Source: DASYAE01 sp036501535
Lineage (GTDB): Bacteria; Actinomycetota; Actinomycetes; Streptomycetales; Catenulisporaceae
Direction of reading: 5' to 3'
NCBI GenBank assembly: GCA_036501535.1
Contig: DASYAE010000250.1
Coordinates: forward strand, 1 to 53,348
DNA: 53,348 nucleotides
In this document: positions 16,253 to 25,376 of the stretch, one piece after another
Position numbering within the stretch: the stretch's first letter is position 1
Layout of the letters: each line of letters opens with the position of its first letter
Program-made: the position numbers and the translations under genes
The notes under the pieces: generated by a model
The model's input: the letters and a program-made list of their open reading frames with translations, nothing else
The model's database searches: none
Told to the model about the DNA's origin: nothing

Positions 16253-17155
16253 ATGGCATCGACCCCGCAGGAGCAGCAGGTCGAACCGGTCGGCGAGGAC
16301 GCGATCGCGGCGCAGGGAAGCGGAATCCGGCTCGACGAGGCCGGCACCGCCTCGGCCGGGATCGACACCACGACGCCGCACCCGGCCCGCATGTACGACT
16401 ACTTCCTCGGCGGGTACGACAACTACGAGGTCGACCGCGCCGCCGCCGAGCGCGTCCTGGAGCTGTACCCGGAGGGCCGCCGCGCCGCGCGCGAGTGCCG
16501 CGCGTTCCTCGGGCGCGCCGTGCGCTTCATCGCCGGGCAGGGCGTGCGCCAGTTCCTGGATCTCGGCACCGGCGTGCCGACCGCGCCGAACGTGCACGAG
16601 ATCGCGCGCGAGATCGAGCCGGGCGCCCGCGTCGCCTACGTCGACAACGACCCGATCGTGCGGGTCCACGCGCAGGCCCGGCTCACCAACGCCGGCGGCA
16701 CGAGCTTCGTGCAGGCCGACCTGCGCGAGCCGCAGGCCATCCTGGAGCACCCGCAGGTGCGCTCCGTGCTCGACTTCGAGCAGCCGGTCGGCCTGCTGCT
16801 CTGCTCCGTGATGCACTTCGTGCGGGACGACGAGGACCCCGCCGGCATCGTCGCCACGCTGCGCGACGCGCTGCCGGCCGGCAGCCACGTGGCGATCACC
16901 AACATCACCCTGGACCCCGCGCCCGAGCAGAACCGCAGCGACATCATCGAGGCCGGCGCCGTCTACGACGAGTCGACCGCGGGCGTGGTCGCCCGGGACC
17001 GGGCCGGCTTCGAGGCCCTGTTCGCCGGGTTCGAGCTGGTCGAGCCGGGCGCCGTGCTGATCTCCGACTGGCGGCCGGACCGGACGCCGCTGCCCGGCGA
17101 ACTGGCGCAGGACCCCTCGGTGTACATCTACGCCGGGGTCGGCCGCAAGGACTGA
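16253..17155 (+). CDS. SAM-dependent methyltransferase (DUF574 family)
   Basis: A 300-residue protein of the S-adenosyl methyltransferase family known as DUF574, abundant in Streptomyces and relatives. It has the family signature PHPARMYDYFLGGYDNYEVD (42-61), the SAM motif FLDLGTGVPT (101-110) and an acidic second motif VAYVDNDPIV (128-137). The substrate is unknown for the family. ATG at 16253 has GAAGGAG upstream, and TAGGCT at about 16213 could be the -10 of its promoter. It converges on the GH36 gene with only 12 bases between the stops. Confidence 0.92.
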   Translation: MASTPQEQQVEPVGEDAIAAQGSGIRLDEAGTASAGIDTTTPHPARMYDYFLGGYDNYEVDRAAAERVLELYPEGRRAARECRAFLGRAVRFIAGQGVRQFLDLGTGVPTAPNVHEIAREIEPGARVAYVDNDPIVRVHAQARLTNAGGTSFVQADLREPQAILEHPQVRSVLDFEQPVGLLLCSVMHFVRDDEDPAGIVATLRDALPAGSHVAITNITLDPAPEQNRSDIIEAGAVYDESTAGVVARDRAGFEALFAGFELVEPGAVLISDWRPDRTPLPGELAQDPSVYIYAGVGRKD

Positions 17156-17167
17156 GCCGACGGCGGG

Positions 17168-19357
17168 TCAGGCCTCTTCGGCGCGCACCTCGATCAGCAT
17201 CGCCTGCTGCGGATTCAGCGTCGGCATCGGCAGGCCGCTGAGGGCGAGCACCGCGCCGGGCATGGGAACCCAGCCCTCTGATGCCCGCGTGACCCAGTCC
17301 GGGCCGGCGCTCTGGTGCCAGTGCGGCCGGCCGATCTCGGTGCGGATGCGCACCCGGTAGTCCCGGTCCGGCGCGAGGCCGGGCAGCGCGACCCGGCCGG
17401 ACTGCGCCTCGGGCGAGGTGGCCACCCGGGCCCAGCAGTAGACCGCCGCCCCGCGGTCCCGGGCCACCACGCCGTGCAGCAGCACCGCGTCCGTGCCCAG
17501 GTCCGCGCGCACGACCCGGCCGGAGTGCAGCAGCGGCCGCAGCTCGCGGTAGAGCGCCGTCCACGCGGCCATCCGCTCGAGCTCCGCGTCGGAGCACTCG
17601 GCCAGGTCCCGCTCGATCCCGGCGTGCCCGAACAGCGCGGTGGCCAGCCGGAAGGACTCGTCGGTGACCCGCTGCGTCGTGTGCGCCCGCGCCCCGCCGA
17701 CGTGCGCGCCGACCAGCTCCGGCGGCAGCAGCTGGCCGGTCCAGCGCTGGATCGCCTGGCGCTCGACCGGGTCGATGCAGTCCGAGGCCCAGACCCGGTC
17801 GGCCCGGCCGAGCACGCCCAGGTCGATCCGGCCGCCGCCGGCCGCGCAGCTCTCGATCTCCAGGCCCGGGTGCCGCTCCCGCAGCGTGTCCATGAGCTGG
17901 TAGAGGGCGCGGGTCTGCGCGTGCGCGCCGGGCCGGTCCGCGCCGTGCGGGCCGCGCAGCACCGCCTCGTGCAGGTCCCGGTTGTGGTCCCACTTCAGGA
18001 AGTCGATCGAGTACTGCTTGACCAGCGCGCCGATGCTGTCGAGCAGGTAGGACCAGGCGCCGGGGTGGGCCAGGTTGACCGGGTACTGGTGCCGGGCGCT
18101 CGGCCCGAGCCCGGCGCTCGGCCCGAGCAGCCACTGCGGGTGCTCCCGGGCCAGCCGCGAGTCGAGGTTCGCCATCTCCGGCTCGACCCACAGCCCGAAG
18201 CGCATCCCGAGGCCGTGCACCCGGTCGGCCAGCGGGCCGAGGCCCTGCGGCCAGACCCGCTCGTCCACGGTCCAGTCGCCCAGCCCCGCGGTGTCGTCGC
18301 GCCGCCCGGAGAACCAGCCGTCGTCCAGCACCAGCAGCTCGACGCCGATGCGCGCGGCCCGGTCGGCCAGCTCGGCCAGCCGCGCCGGGTCGTGGTCGAA
18401 GTAGACCGCCTCCCAGGTGTTCAGCAGCAGCGGCCGGGGCGCGCGCGGGTGGCCGGGCCGGTCCCGCAGCAGGGTGTGGAAACGGTCCGCCAGGCCGTCG
18501 AGCCCTTCGTCGGACCAGGCGAAGTAGCAGGTCGGCGCCTGGTAGGAGGCGCCGGGCGGCAGGGCGATCTCGCCGGGCCGCAGCAGCTCGCCGCCGCCGA
18601 GCGCCGCCGCGTGCACGCCCGCGCCCTCGGGCAGCTGCTCGACGACATAACGCTGATTCCCGCTCCAGGCGACGTGCAGGCCCCACACCTCGCCGCTCTG
18701 GAAGCCGAACCCGGGCACGCCGACCGCCATCAGGTACGGCGAGTCCAGGCCCGGCTTTCCGCGCCGCGACTCGCGCACGTGGCTGCCGAAGCCGAGCGGC
18801 CGGCGCTGCGGCGCGCGCTCGCGGGCCCACTTGCCGGTGAAGTCGAGCACCTCGGCGGCCCGGTGCGGCAGCGGGACCAGGGTCGTGACATCGGAGAGCT
18901 GATAAGCATCCGCGGCGCCCGGCGCATGCCGGCCGGTTTGCCTGGTGAGCGTCGCGTTGACCGCGAGGACGCCGGAGGGGTGCAGCGTATAGGCGATCTC
19001 GATGTCGAGGCCTGACGCGTCGTCGGCCAGGGTGATGACGAGCTCTGCGTCGCTCGGCTGCCCGGCGCCGGCCAGCCGGGGCCGCGGCGCGGTGCCGAGG
19101 CCGTTCGCATGACCCTGATGCGCCGGCGTGCCGAGCCAGCCCTCCGCCTCGGTCGGCCAGACCGAGAACCGGCGCGGCCGGTCGATCGAGGCGTTGAGCA
19201 CCGGCGGGTCCGCGGTCAGCTGCAGCGCGGCCAGCGCGCCGTCCGCAAGCGGGCCGAGGTCCCGGCCCCAGTGCAGGATTCGCGGCACCGGTTCGGTCAG
19301 CTCGACCACGAGGCCGGTTCCGGCGGCTCGCAGCTGGACCACGTTCGCGGACGGCAT
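17168..19357 (-). CDS. Alpha-galactosidase, GH36
   Basis: A 729-residue GH36 enzyme that removes terminal alpha-galactose with retention. The catalytic nucleophile is Asp457 in FLKWDHNRD and the acid/base is likely Asp526 in WASDCIDP; ESCAAGGGRIDLGVL (502-516) and LLVLDDGWFSGR (341-352) are typical of the family. There is no signal peptide, so it acts in the cytoplasm on imported oligosaccharides. ATG at 19357 is preferred over one six codons upstream because AAAGG lies before it. It is the last gene of the minus-strand sugar operon, 105 bases after the binding-protein gene. Confidence 0.92.
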   Translation of the reverse strand: MPSANVVQLRAAGTGLVVELTEPVPRILHWGRDLGPLADGALAALQLTADPPVLNASIDRPRRFSVWPTEAEGWLGTPAHQGHANGLGTAPRPRLAGAGQPSDAELVITLADDASGLDIEIAYTLHPSGVLAVNATLTRQTGRHAPGAADAYQLSDVTTLVPLPHRAAEVLDFTGKWARERAPQRRPLGFGSHVRESRRGKPGLDSPYLMAVGVPGFGFQSGEVWGLHVAWSGNQRYVVEQLPEGAGVHAAALGGGELLRPGEIALPPGASYQAPTCYFAWSDEGLDGLADRFHTLLRDRPGHPRAPRPLLLNTWEAVYFDHDPARLAELADRAARIGVELLVLDDGWFSGRRDDTAGLGDWTVDERVWPQGLGPLADRVHGLGMRFGLWVEPEMANLDSRLAREHPQWLLGPSAGLGPSARHQYPVNLAHPGAWSYLLDSIGALVKQYSIDFLKWDHNRDLHEAVLRGPHGADRPGAHAQTRALYQLMDTLRERHPGLEIESCAAGGGRIDLGVLGRADRVWASDCIDPVERQAIQRWTGQLLPPELVGAHVGGARAHTTQRVTDESFRLATALFGHAGIERDLAECSDAELERMAAWTALYRELRPLLHSGRVVRADLGTDAVLLHGVVARDRGAAVYCWARVATSPEAQSGRVALPGLAPDRDYRVRIRTEIGRPHWHQSAGPDWVTRASEGWVPMPGAVLALSGLPMPTLNPQQAMLIEVRAEEA

Positions 19358-19462
19358 GCTGGCGGGACCTTTCATCGGTGGTGCGCGGAAGCGCCGCGGG
19401 GGATGAGCGTGCGGTGCGGCGCTTCCGCCGGGTGGTACGGCCGGGCAGACGCTGACGGTCGG

Positions 19463-20827
19463 TCAGCTCTTGCCGGACAGCACCTGCTTGCTCTTGGTCT
19501 GCATCGAGGCGAAGATGCCGTCGCCGGCCTGGCCGCTGAAGTACTGGTCGAGCATCGGCTGGATCGCCTGCTGCAGCGCCGCGCCGTTGCCGTACACGGC
19601 GGCTCCATAGAGCGAATTGTCCTTCTGATACCCGGTGAACACCGACAGGTCCACGCCCTGGGCGGACATCGTCTTGCTCGGCGCGTCCATCGAGGCCGGG
19701 ATGGACGGGAAGAACGAGCCGTTCTTCGTCGCCGCCGCAGTCTGGCACTGCGCCGAGCCCATGTAGGAGACCCACTTCCAGGCCAGGTCGGGGTTCTTGG
19801 TGCCGGCCCAGATGGTGTTGCCGTTGGAGTTGCTCATCACCTTGCGGGCGCCGTCCGGACCGGTCGGGGTCGGCGCGATGCCGGTCTGGATCCCGGTCAG
19901 CTAGGCGAAGGTCGGCGCCTCCCACGAGCCGCCGGTGGTCATCGCCACCTTGCCGGTGCCCAGCTGCTCCGTGTCGCTGACGCTGGCCTGGCCGTTGGCC
20001 TGGGTGTACTCGCCGAACGGCGGCATGTAGCCGGCCGCGGCCAGCGACTTGATCCAGTCCATGGTCTGCACGAACCGCGGGTCGTCGTAGTTGACCACGG
20101 TCGGCCAGTCGGCCGTGTTGCCGAACGTCCAGCCGGTGGTCGGGGCCAGGTCGCCCCAGGTGGTCTGGCCGATGAAGTCGTCCGAGTTCAGCACGCCGAC
20201 GCCGTAGGTGGCCACGTCGTTCTTGTCGAAACCGGGCTGGTCGCCGCGCACGCCGTTCTTGTCGACCGTCAGGTGCGCGATCATCTTGCCGAAGGTGCCG
20301 CCGTTCTGCGGGTTCCAGGTCAGGCCGTCGATGTCCTGCGCGCTGTAGCCGGCCTGCTGCAGCATCGCCTTGTTGTAGTAGACGGCGGTGGCGGCCCAGT
20401 CCAGCGGCAGGCCGTACTGCTTGCCGTCGGCGTACTTCCAGGCGTTCACGCCGACCGAGAACCGGTTCAGGTCGTAGTTCGTCTTGGAGATCTCGTCGTT
20501 GAGCGCGAGCAACTGGCCCTGGCTGGCGAAGCCCTGGAAGTACTGCACGCTGTCCTGGAACGCGTCGGGCGCGTCGCCGGCCACCATGTCGGCGGTCAGC
20601 TTGGTGAAGTAGTCGGTGACGTCGTACTGGGAGATCTTGACCGTCACGCCCGGGTTGGCCTTCTCGAAGGCCGCGGCGCAGACCTGGTACGCCTGCTCCT
20701 GGTTGGGGTCCCAGGTCCACCAGTTGATCGTGCCGGCGGACGAGGAGCCGCCACCGGACGAGCAGCCCGCGGCGAGCAGGACGGCGGCGGCCGATACGGC
20801 GGTCGCCGCGAGTAGTCGGGGTCTCAT
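19463..20827 (-). pseudogene. ABC sugar-binding lipoprotein interrupted by an in-frame TAG
   Basis: A solute-binding protein of the carbohydrate ABC (CUT1) class. A lipoprotein signal with lipobox LLAAGCSS (Cys22) starts it, and the body reads normally through GSWEAPTFA (end at residue 308). Then comes TAG at 19901-19903, after which the same frame continues with clear family sequence (SNSNGNTIW, WKWVSYMG) to a natural stop at 19463, giving 454 codons in total. One base change from a sense codon explains it. As written, the protein would lose its C-terminal third and probably not bind sugar. A sequencing error or amber readthrough are the alternatives. The ATG at 20827 has GGTAGGG upstream. 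Confidence 0.85.
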
Positions 20828-20931
20828 GTTTCCCTACCTTGTCGATCGGGTTGAGCGAGCCGGCGAGCGAGATGCTGTGCTGCGCGAGCAGCGTGTGCGG
20901 GACGTGAAGTGGAAAGCAGCGGGGGCCTCGG

Positions 20932-23346
20932 TCAGCACGGGCCGTCCGGCGGCCGCAGGTCCGGGCCGAGCCGGACCGCGGCGCCCGGCGCGACCCGGAT
21001 GCGGGTACTGCGATCCCGGTACCGGATCCGTACCGGGCGGTCCTCGCCGCCGAGCCGGCGCACCGTCAGGGTGCTCAGGGCGCCGTCCGCCCAGGCGAGG
21101 TCCACGGCGAGGCCGCCGCGGCAGCGGATGCCGCGGCAGGCCCCCTCCGGCCACTGCTCCGGTATGGCCGGCAGGACCCTGACGGCCCCGCCGCGGTCTT
21201 GGACCACCGTCTCCAGCACCGCGGCCATGAGCCCGTAGTTGCCGTCGATCTGGAACGGGGGATGGGTGCTCAGCAGGTTCGGCAGCAGGCCGCCCCAGAC
21301 CGAGCCGTCGACCGGGTTGTCGTGCTCCGGGTCGCCGGCCAGCGGCCGGGTGGCCTCCAGCAGCAGCGCGCGGGCCCGGTCGCCCTGGCCGAGCCGGGCG
21401 CGCAGCGCCATCTTCCAGGACCAGGACCAGCCCATCGCGCCCGGGCCGCGCGCGTCGAGGGTCCGGGCCGCGGCGGCGGCCAGCTCGGGGGTCTGCTCCG
21501 GGTCGATCTGCCCGAGCGGGTAGAGCGCGACCAGCTGGGAGACGTGCCGGTGGTGCGGATCCTGCTCGGCGTGGTCCTCGGACCACTCGCGCAGCCGGCC
21601 GTCCGCGGTCAGCGCGGTCGGGCGCAGGCGCGGCAGGGCGCCGCGGATCTGCGCGCACACCGGGTCGCCGGCCAGGCCCAGCGTGTCGGCGGCGGCCAGG
21701 CAATTGGTGAACAGGGCCCTGATGAGGGCGGTGTCCATCGCGGTGGACGCGGACAGCGACTCGGCGGTGCCGCGGCGGGAGACGAACAGGTTCTCCGGCG
21801 AGGTGGACGGGATCGTGTCGAGCAGCCCGTCCGGGCCCTCGACCAGCCAGTCGAGGCAGAACTCGGCGCAGCCGCGCAGCAGCGGCCACCCGCGCCCGCG
21901 CAGGAAATCCGTGTCCTGACTGAACGCGTAGTGGTCCCAGACGTGCTGGGAGAGCCAGACCCCGCCCATCATCCAGATCGCCCACGAGGGGCTGCCGTGC
22001 CCCATGCCGACCGGCAGTGCCCAGCCCCACATGTCCGTGTTGTGGTGCGCCACCCAGCCGCGCGCCCCGTAGAGCCGCCGGGCCACCGGCGCGCCGGTCT
22101 CGGCCAGCCGCTCGACCAGGCGCAGCAGCGGCTCGTCGCACGCACCGAGGCCGGCCGGCCACACGCCCCAGTAGTTCATCTCGGTGTTGATGTTCAGCGT
22201 GTAGTTCGAGGACCACGGCGGGCGCAGCTCCCCGTTCCAGATCCCCTGCAGGTTCGCCGGCGGCCCGCCGCCCGGCCGCGACGCGCCGGCCAGCAGGTAT
22301 CGGCCGAGCTGCACGACCACCGTGGCGGTCAGCTGCTCGTCCTTGCCGCTGAGCACGTCGTCGGCCACGTCGAGGATCCCGGCCCGGCGCCGGCCGACGG
22401 TCAGCTCCATGCCGCCGAGCAGGGCGCGCAGGTCGGCCTCGTGCTCGCGGCGCAGCCGGTCCGCGCCGAGGGCGGCGGCGGCCTCCGCGGTGTCGGCCGC
22501 GCGGTGCAGGTGCTCCTCGCGGCTCGCCCGGCCGCGTCCGGACCAGAAGTCGGCGCCGCTGGTCGAGCTCGCCACGGTGATCAGCACCCTGCCGGCGCCG
22601 CGCACCGCGAGGGAGCCCCCTGCTTCGGTGACTTCGCCGTCGGTGTCGATCGCCAGCGCCACCGCGCCGAACGGGTCGTACCCGCCGACCGGGCCGTCGG
22701 CGTAGCGCAGCGGCTCGGCGACCTGCGGCTCGTGCTGCGGCGCGCCGTCCACCGGGATCTCGACGCCGAGCGCGGCGGCGGTCCGCCGCACGACGCGCAG
22801 CGGCGAGGAGAGCTCGATGCCGAGATCTACCGTGCCGCCCTCGACGTCGAGGGCGATGCAGATCGCCCCGGCCGGCCGGCTGGCCCAGGTCGCGCGGGTG
22901 ATGGTGCGCCCGCCGGCCAGGATCTGCTCGGCGGCGACGCCGTTGTCCAGGTTCAGCGTCCGACTGCCGTACTCGAGGCCTTCGCCGAGCAGCGATATGG
23001 AGAGGTCTGCGAAGGGCAGGTACTCCTGGCTGTAAGGGCCTTCGAAGCTCATCAGCAGCCGCTCGGCCGTCCGGCGGTCCTCGGCGCGGATCGCGGCGCG
23101 CACCTGCTCCAGCCGCTCGGGCCCGGCACCCGCGGCGAGCACCGCCTCGAGCGCGTCAGCGGGGCCGTGCGGCGTGCCGGACCAGACCGTGGAGTCGTTG
23201 ATCTGCCAGCGGGCCCGAGCGGCTCCGCCGAAGACCATGCACGCCAGCCGGCCGTTGCCCACCGGCGCCGCCTCGACCCACTGCGCGGCCGGGCGCGGCC
23301 AGCCGAGGACGAGGTCCGCGGCGTCTGTGTTCTGTGTCGCGCTCAC
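20932..23346 (-). CDS. GH95 alpha-L-fucosidase-like glycosidase
   Basis: An 804-residue enzyme of family GH95, which removes alpha-1,2-linked L-fucose, or L-galactose in some members, by inversion. Family residues are visible: Asn385 and Asn387 in NYTLNINTEMNYW, Glu518 in STSPENLF and Asp701 in FQIDGNYG, matching the Asn/Asn, Glu and Asp roles known from the Bifidobacterium enzyme. The N-terminal beta domain starts at once (LGWPRPAAQWVEAAPVGNGR), with no signal peptide, so it is cytoplasmic. GTG at 23346 overlaps the upstream permease stop as GTGA, which fixes the start and shows coupling. The length is normal. Confidence 0.92.
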   Translation of the reverse strand: MSATQNTDAADLVLGWPRPAAQWVEAAPVGNGRLACMVFGGAARARWQINDSTVWSGTPHGPADALEAVLAAGAGPERLEQVRAAIRAEDRRTAERLLMSFEGPYSQEYLPFADLSISLLGEGLEYGSRTLNLDNGVAAEQILAGGRTITRATWASRPAGAICIALDVEGGTVDLGIELSSPLRVVRRTAAALGVEIPVDGAPQHEPQVAEPLRYADGPVGGYDPFGAVALAIDTDGEVTEAGGSLAVRGAGRVLITVASSTSGADFWSGRGRASREEHLHRAADTAEAAAALGADRLRREHEADLRALLGGMELTVGRRRAGILDVADDVLSGKDEQLTATVVVQLGRYLLAGASRPGGGPPANLQGIWNGELRPPWSSNYTLNINTEMNYWGVWPAGLGACDEPLLRLVERLAETGAPVARRLYGARGWVAHHNTDMWGWALPVGMGHGSPSWAIWMMGGVWLSQHVWDHYAFSQDTDFLRGRGWPLLRGCAEFCLDWLVEGPDGLLDTIPSTSPENLFVSRRGTAESLSASTAMDTALIRALFTNCLAAADTLGLAGDPVCAQIRGALPRLRPTALTADGRLREWSEDHAEQDPHHRHVSQLVALYPLGQIDPEQTPELAAAAARTLDARGPGAMGWSWSWKMALRARLGQGDRARALLLEATRPLAGDPEHDNPVDGSVWGGLLPNLLSTHPPFQIDGNYGLMAAVLETVVQDRGGAVRVLPAIPEQWPEGACRGIRCRGGLAVDLAWADGALSTLTVRRLGGEDRPVRIRYRDRSTRIRVAPGAAVRLGPDLRPPDGPC

Positions 23347-24289
23347 TTGAGTCCCGAGAATCCGATGGCGTTGACGATCTTCCGGCCGAAGGCCATGAAC
23401 AGCAGCAGCATCGGCAGCGCGGCGACCACGGTGGCCGCCATGAGGCCGGCCCAGTCCGGCGCGGACTCCGGCGACGCCTGCTTGAACAGCGCGAGCCCGA
23501 GGGTCAGCGGCTGCACGCTCTGGTTGTTGGCCACCAGCAGCGGCCAGAAGTAGTCGTTCCAGGTGTTGATGAAGGTCAGCAGCACCAGCGTGGTCAGCGG
23601 CACCGAGCTCATCGGCAGCACGACGCGGAAGAGCACGGTGAGCCGGCCCGCGCCGTCGATGATCGCGGCCTCCTCGATCTCGGTGCTCAGCCCGAGCATG
23701 AACTGGCGCAGGAAGAAGATGTCGAAGGCGGAGAACAGCGCGCCCGGCAGGATCAGCCCGAGGTAGCTGTTGACCAGCCCGAGGTCCTTGACCAGCACGA
23801 AGTTCGGCAGCAGGGTCAGCACCCCGGGGATCATCAGGGCGCACAGGAAGACGGAGAAGACCGTGTTGCGCCCGCGCCAGTGCAGCCGCGCGAAGGCGTA
23901 GGCGGCCAGCGCGGAGAAGAACACCACGCACGCGGTGAGCACGGATGCGTAGATCACCGAGTTGCGCAGGTAGACCAGGAGGTCGAGCGAGGCGCCGGAG
24001 CCGCCCTGCGCGGTCGCCTGCGCCGGCGTGGCCAGGCCCAGCACCCGCTCGAACGGGCCGAGGGTGAAGCCGGTCGGCAGCAGCGAGGAGGGGTCCGTGT
24101 CCAGGCTGTAGTTGTTGGACAGCGCGGTGCGCAGCACCCAGTAGAACGGGAAGATCGTGATGAACAGGACTGCGACCAGGTAGACCCAGGCCAGGATCCG
24201 GCCCGGCCGCAGCCGTGACGAGAGCGGTCGCTGCGGCGAGCCGGCGGCCGCGGTGCGGCGCGCCCGGTGGTGTCCAGTGCGATGGCCAT
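23343..24289 (-). CDS. ABC sugar permease, MalG-type, with apparent 5' frameshift
   Basis: An inner-membrane permease of a CUT1 sugar importer. It has about six TM segments and the EAA loop EEAAIIDGAGRLTVLFRVVLP-like at about two thirds of the length, plus a good C-terminus (FMAFGRKIVNAIGFSGLK). The first TM (ILAWVYLVAVLFITIFPFYW) is encoded at about 24138-24200, yet the frame has no ATG, GTG or TTG between the stop at 24311 and the GTG at 24137, which lies after TM1. ATG at 24289, with a fitting N-terminus MAIALDTTGR, is in another frame. A one-base deletion (or two-base insertion) between about 24200 and 24289 fits. Starting at 24137 would lose TM1. Confidence 0.75.
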
Positions 24290-24308
24290 GACGGTTTCCC
24301 AGCCCCCT

Positions 24309-25343
24309 TCAGCTCGTGTCCGACTCGTTGGCGCGGGTCAGCCGCATCTGCAGGAAGGTGATCGCCAGGAGCATCACGAACAGCGCGATCGACATCGTCG
24401 AGGCGTATCCGAAGTCGAACTGGGAGAAGGCCTTGCTGTAGATGTACATCGGCAGCACGTTCGAGGCGTTCGCCGGGCCCCCGTTGGTCGCCACCTGCAC
24501 GATGTCGAAGACCTGGAACGAGCCGATCACGGTCAGGATCACCACCATCGCCAGCACCGGGCGCAGCAGCGGGATGGTGATCCGGCGCAGGATGCGCACC
24601 TCGCCGGCCCCGTCGAGCCGGGCCGCCTCGTAGACGTCCTGCGGGATCATCTGCAGGCCGGCGAACAGCAGCACCGCGTTGTACCCCATCGACTTCCACA
24701 CGTTGATCAGCGCGACGGTGGGGATGGCCCAGTCGCTCGTGCCGAGGAACAGGAAGTTGTGCCCGGTCAGGTCCTGCAGCCAGATGTTGATGATGCCGAG
24801 CTGCGACTGGAGCATCCAGGACCAGACCAGCGCGGCGACCACCCCGGAGATCAGGAACGGCAGGATGATCAGGCCCCGGATGACGCTCGAGCGGGTCAGC
24901 CGGTGCAGGATCACCGCGGTGACCAGCGAGAAGAAGATGCCGATGCCGACCGAGAGCACCACGAAGTAGACGGTGACCAGCGCCGAGTGCCAGAACACGT
25001 CGTCGTGGACCAGCTCCCGGTAGTTGGCCGGGCCGGTCCACTGCGCGGGGCTGAGCACGTGGAACGTGGTGAAACTCAGGTAGAAGCCGCGGGCCAGCGG
25101 GTAGACCGCGAAGACCAGGAACCCGGCCATGGCCGGCGCGATCAGCAGCCAGGCCAGCTTCCAGTCGCCGCGGTGTACCGGCGAGGCGGACGCGGCCGCC
25201 GCGGCGAGCCGCCGGTTGCGGCGCCGCGTCCTGCGGTCCTGCGCTTTCCGGGCTCCGGCGCGGGACGTCCCGCGGGAGCGCCGGCCGCCACCCGGCCCGG
25301 AGTCGGCCGGCTCGGCGGGCGCTATGCCTTGGATGATTGCCAC
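24309..25343 (-). CDS. ABC sugar permease, MalF-type
   Basis: A 344-residue permease of a carbohydrate ABC importer, partner of the MalG-type protein downstream. After an Arg-rich cytoplasmic N-terminus (1-60) come about six TM segments, starting AWLLIAPAMAGFLVFAVYPL (65-84), and the EAA loop EAARLDGAGEVRILRRITIP, which contacts the ATPase. There is no ATPase gene in the locus, so a shared MsiK-type ATPase elsewhere is expected, as is usual in Streptomyces. The start ATG at 25343 lies 33 bases after the GH27 stop, placing it in the same operon. Confidence 0.92.
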   Translation of the reverse strand: MAIIQGIAPAEPADSGPGGGRRSRGTSRAGARKAQDRRTRRRNRRLAAAAASASPVHRGDWKLAWLLIAPAMAGFLVFAVYPLARGFYLSFTTFHVLSPAQWTGPANYRELVHDDVFWHSALVTVYFVVLSVGIGIFFSLVTAVILHRLTRSSVIRGLIILPFLISGVVAALVWSWMLQSQLGIINIWLQDLTGHNFLFLGTSDWAIPTVALINVWKSMGYNAVLLFAGLQMIPQDVYEAARLDGAGEVRILRRITIPLLRPVLAMVVILTVIGSFQVFDIVQVATNGGPANASNVLPMYIYSKAFSQFDFGYASTMSIALFVMLLAITFLQMRLTRANESDTS

Positions 25344-25376
25344 AGTGCCCCTTTCGGGACGTCCCGCGCCGCCGGA

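Noticed and set aside
16944..20720. A 1258-codon minus-strand open frame
   Set aside because: Composition is low-complexity Arg/Ala/Gly/Pro, and it is out of frame with the GH36 and binding-protein genes that cover it.
23347..25041. N-terminal half of a 1369-codon minus-strand open frame
   Set aside because: It is the antisense-frame extension over the two permease genes; only the part after GTG 23346 has family-like sequence (GH95).
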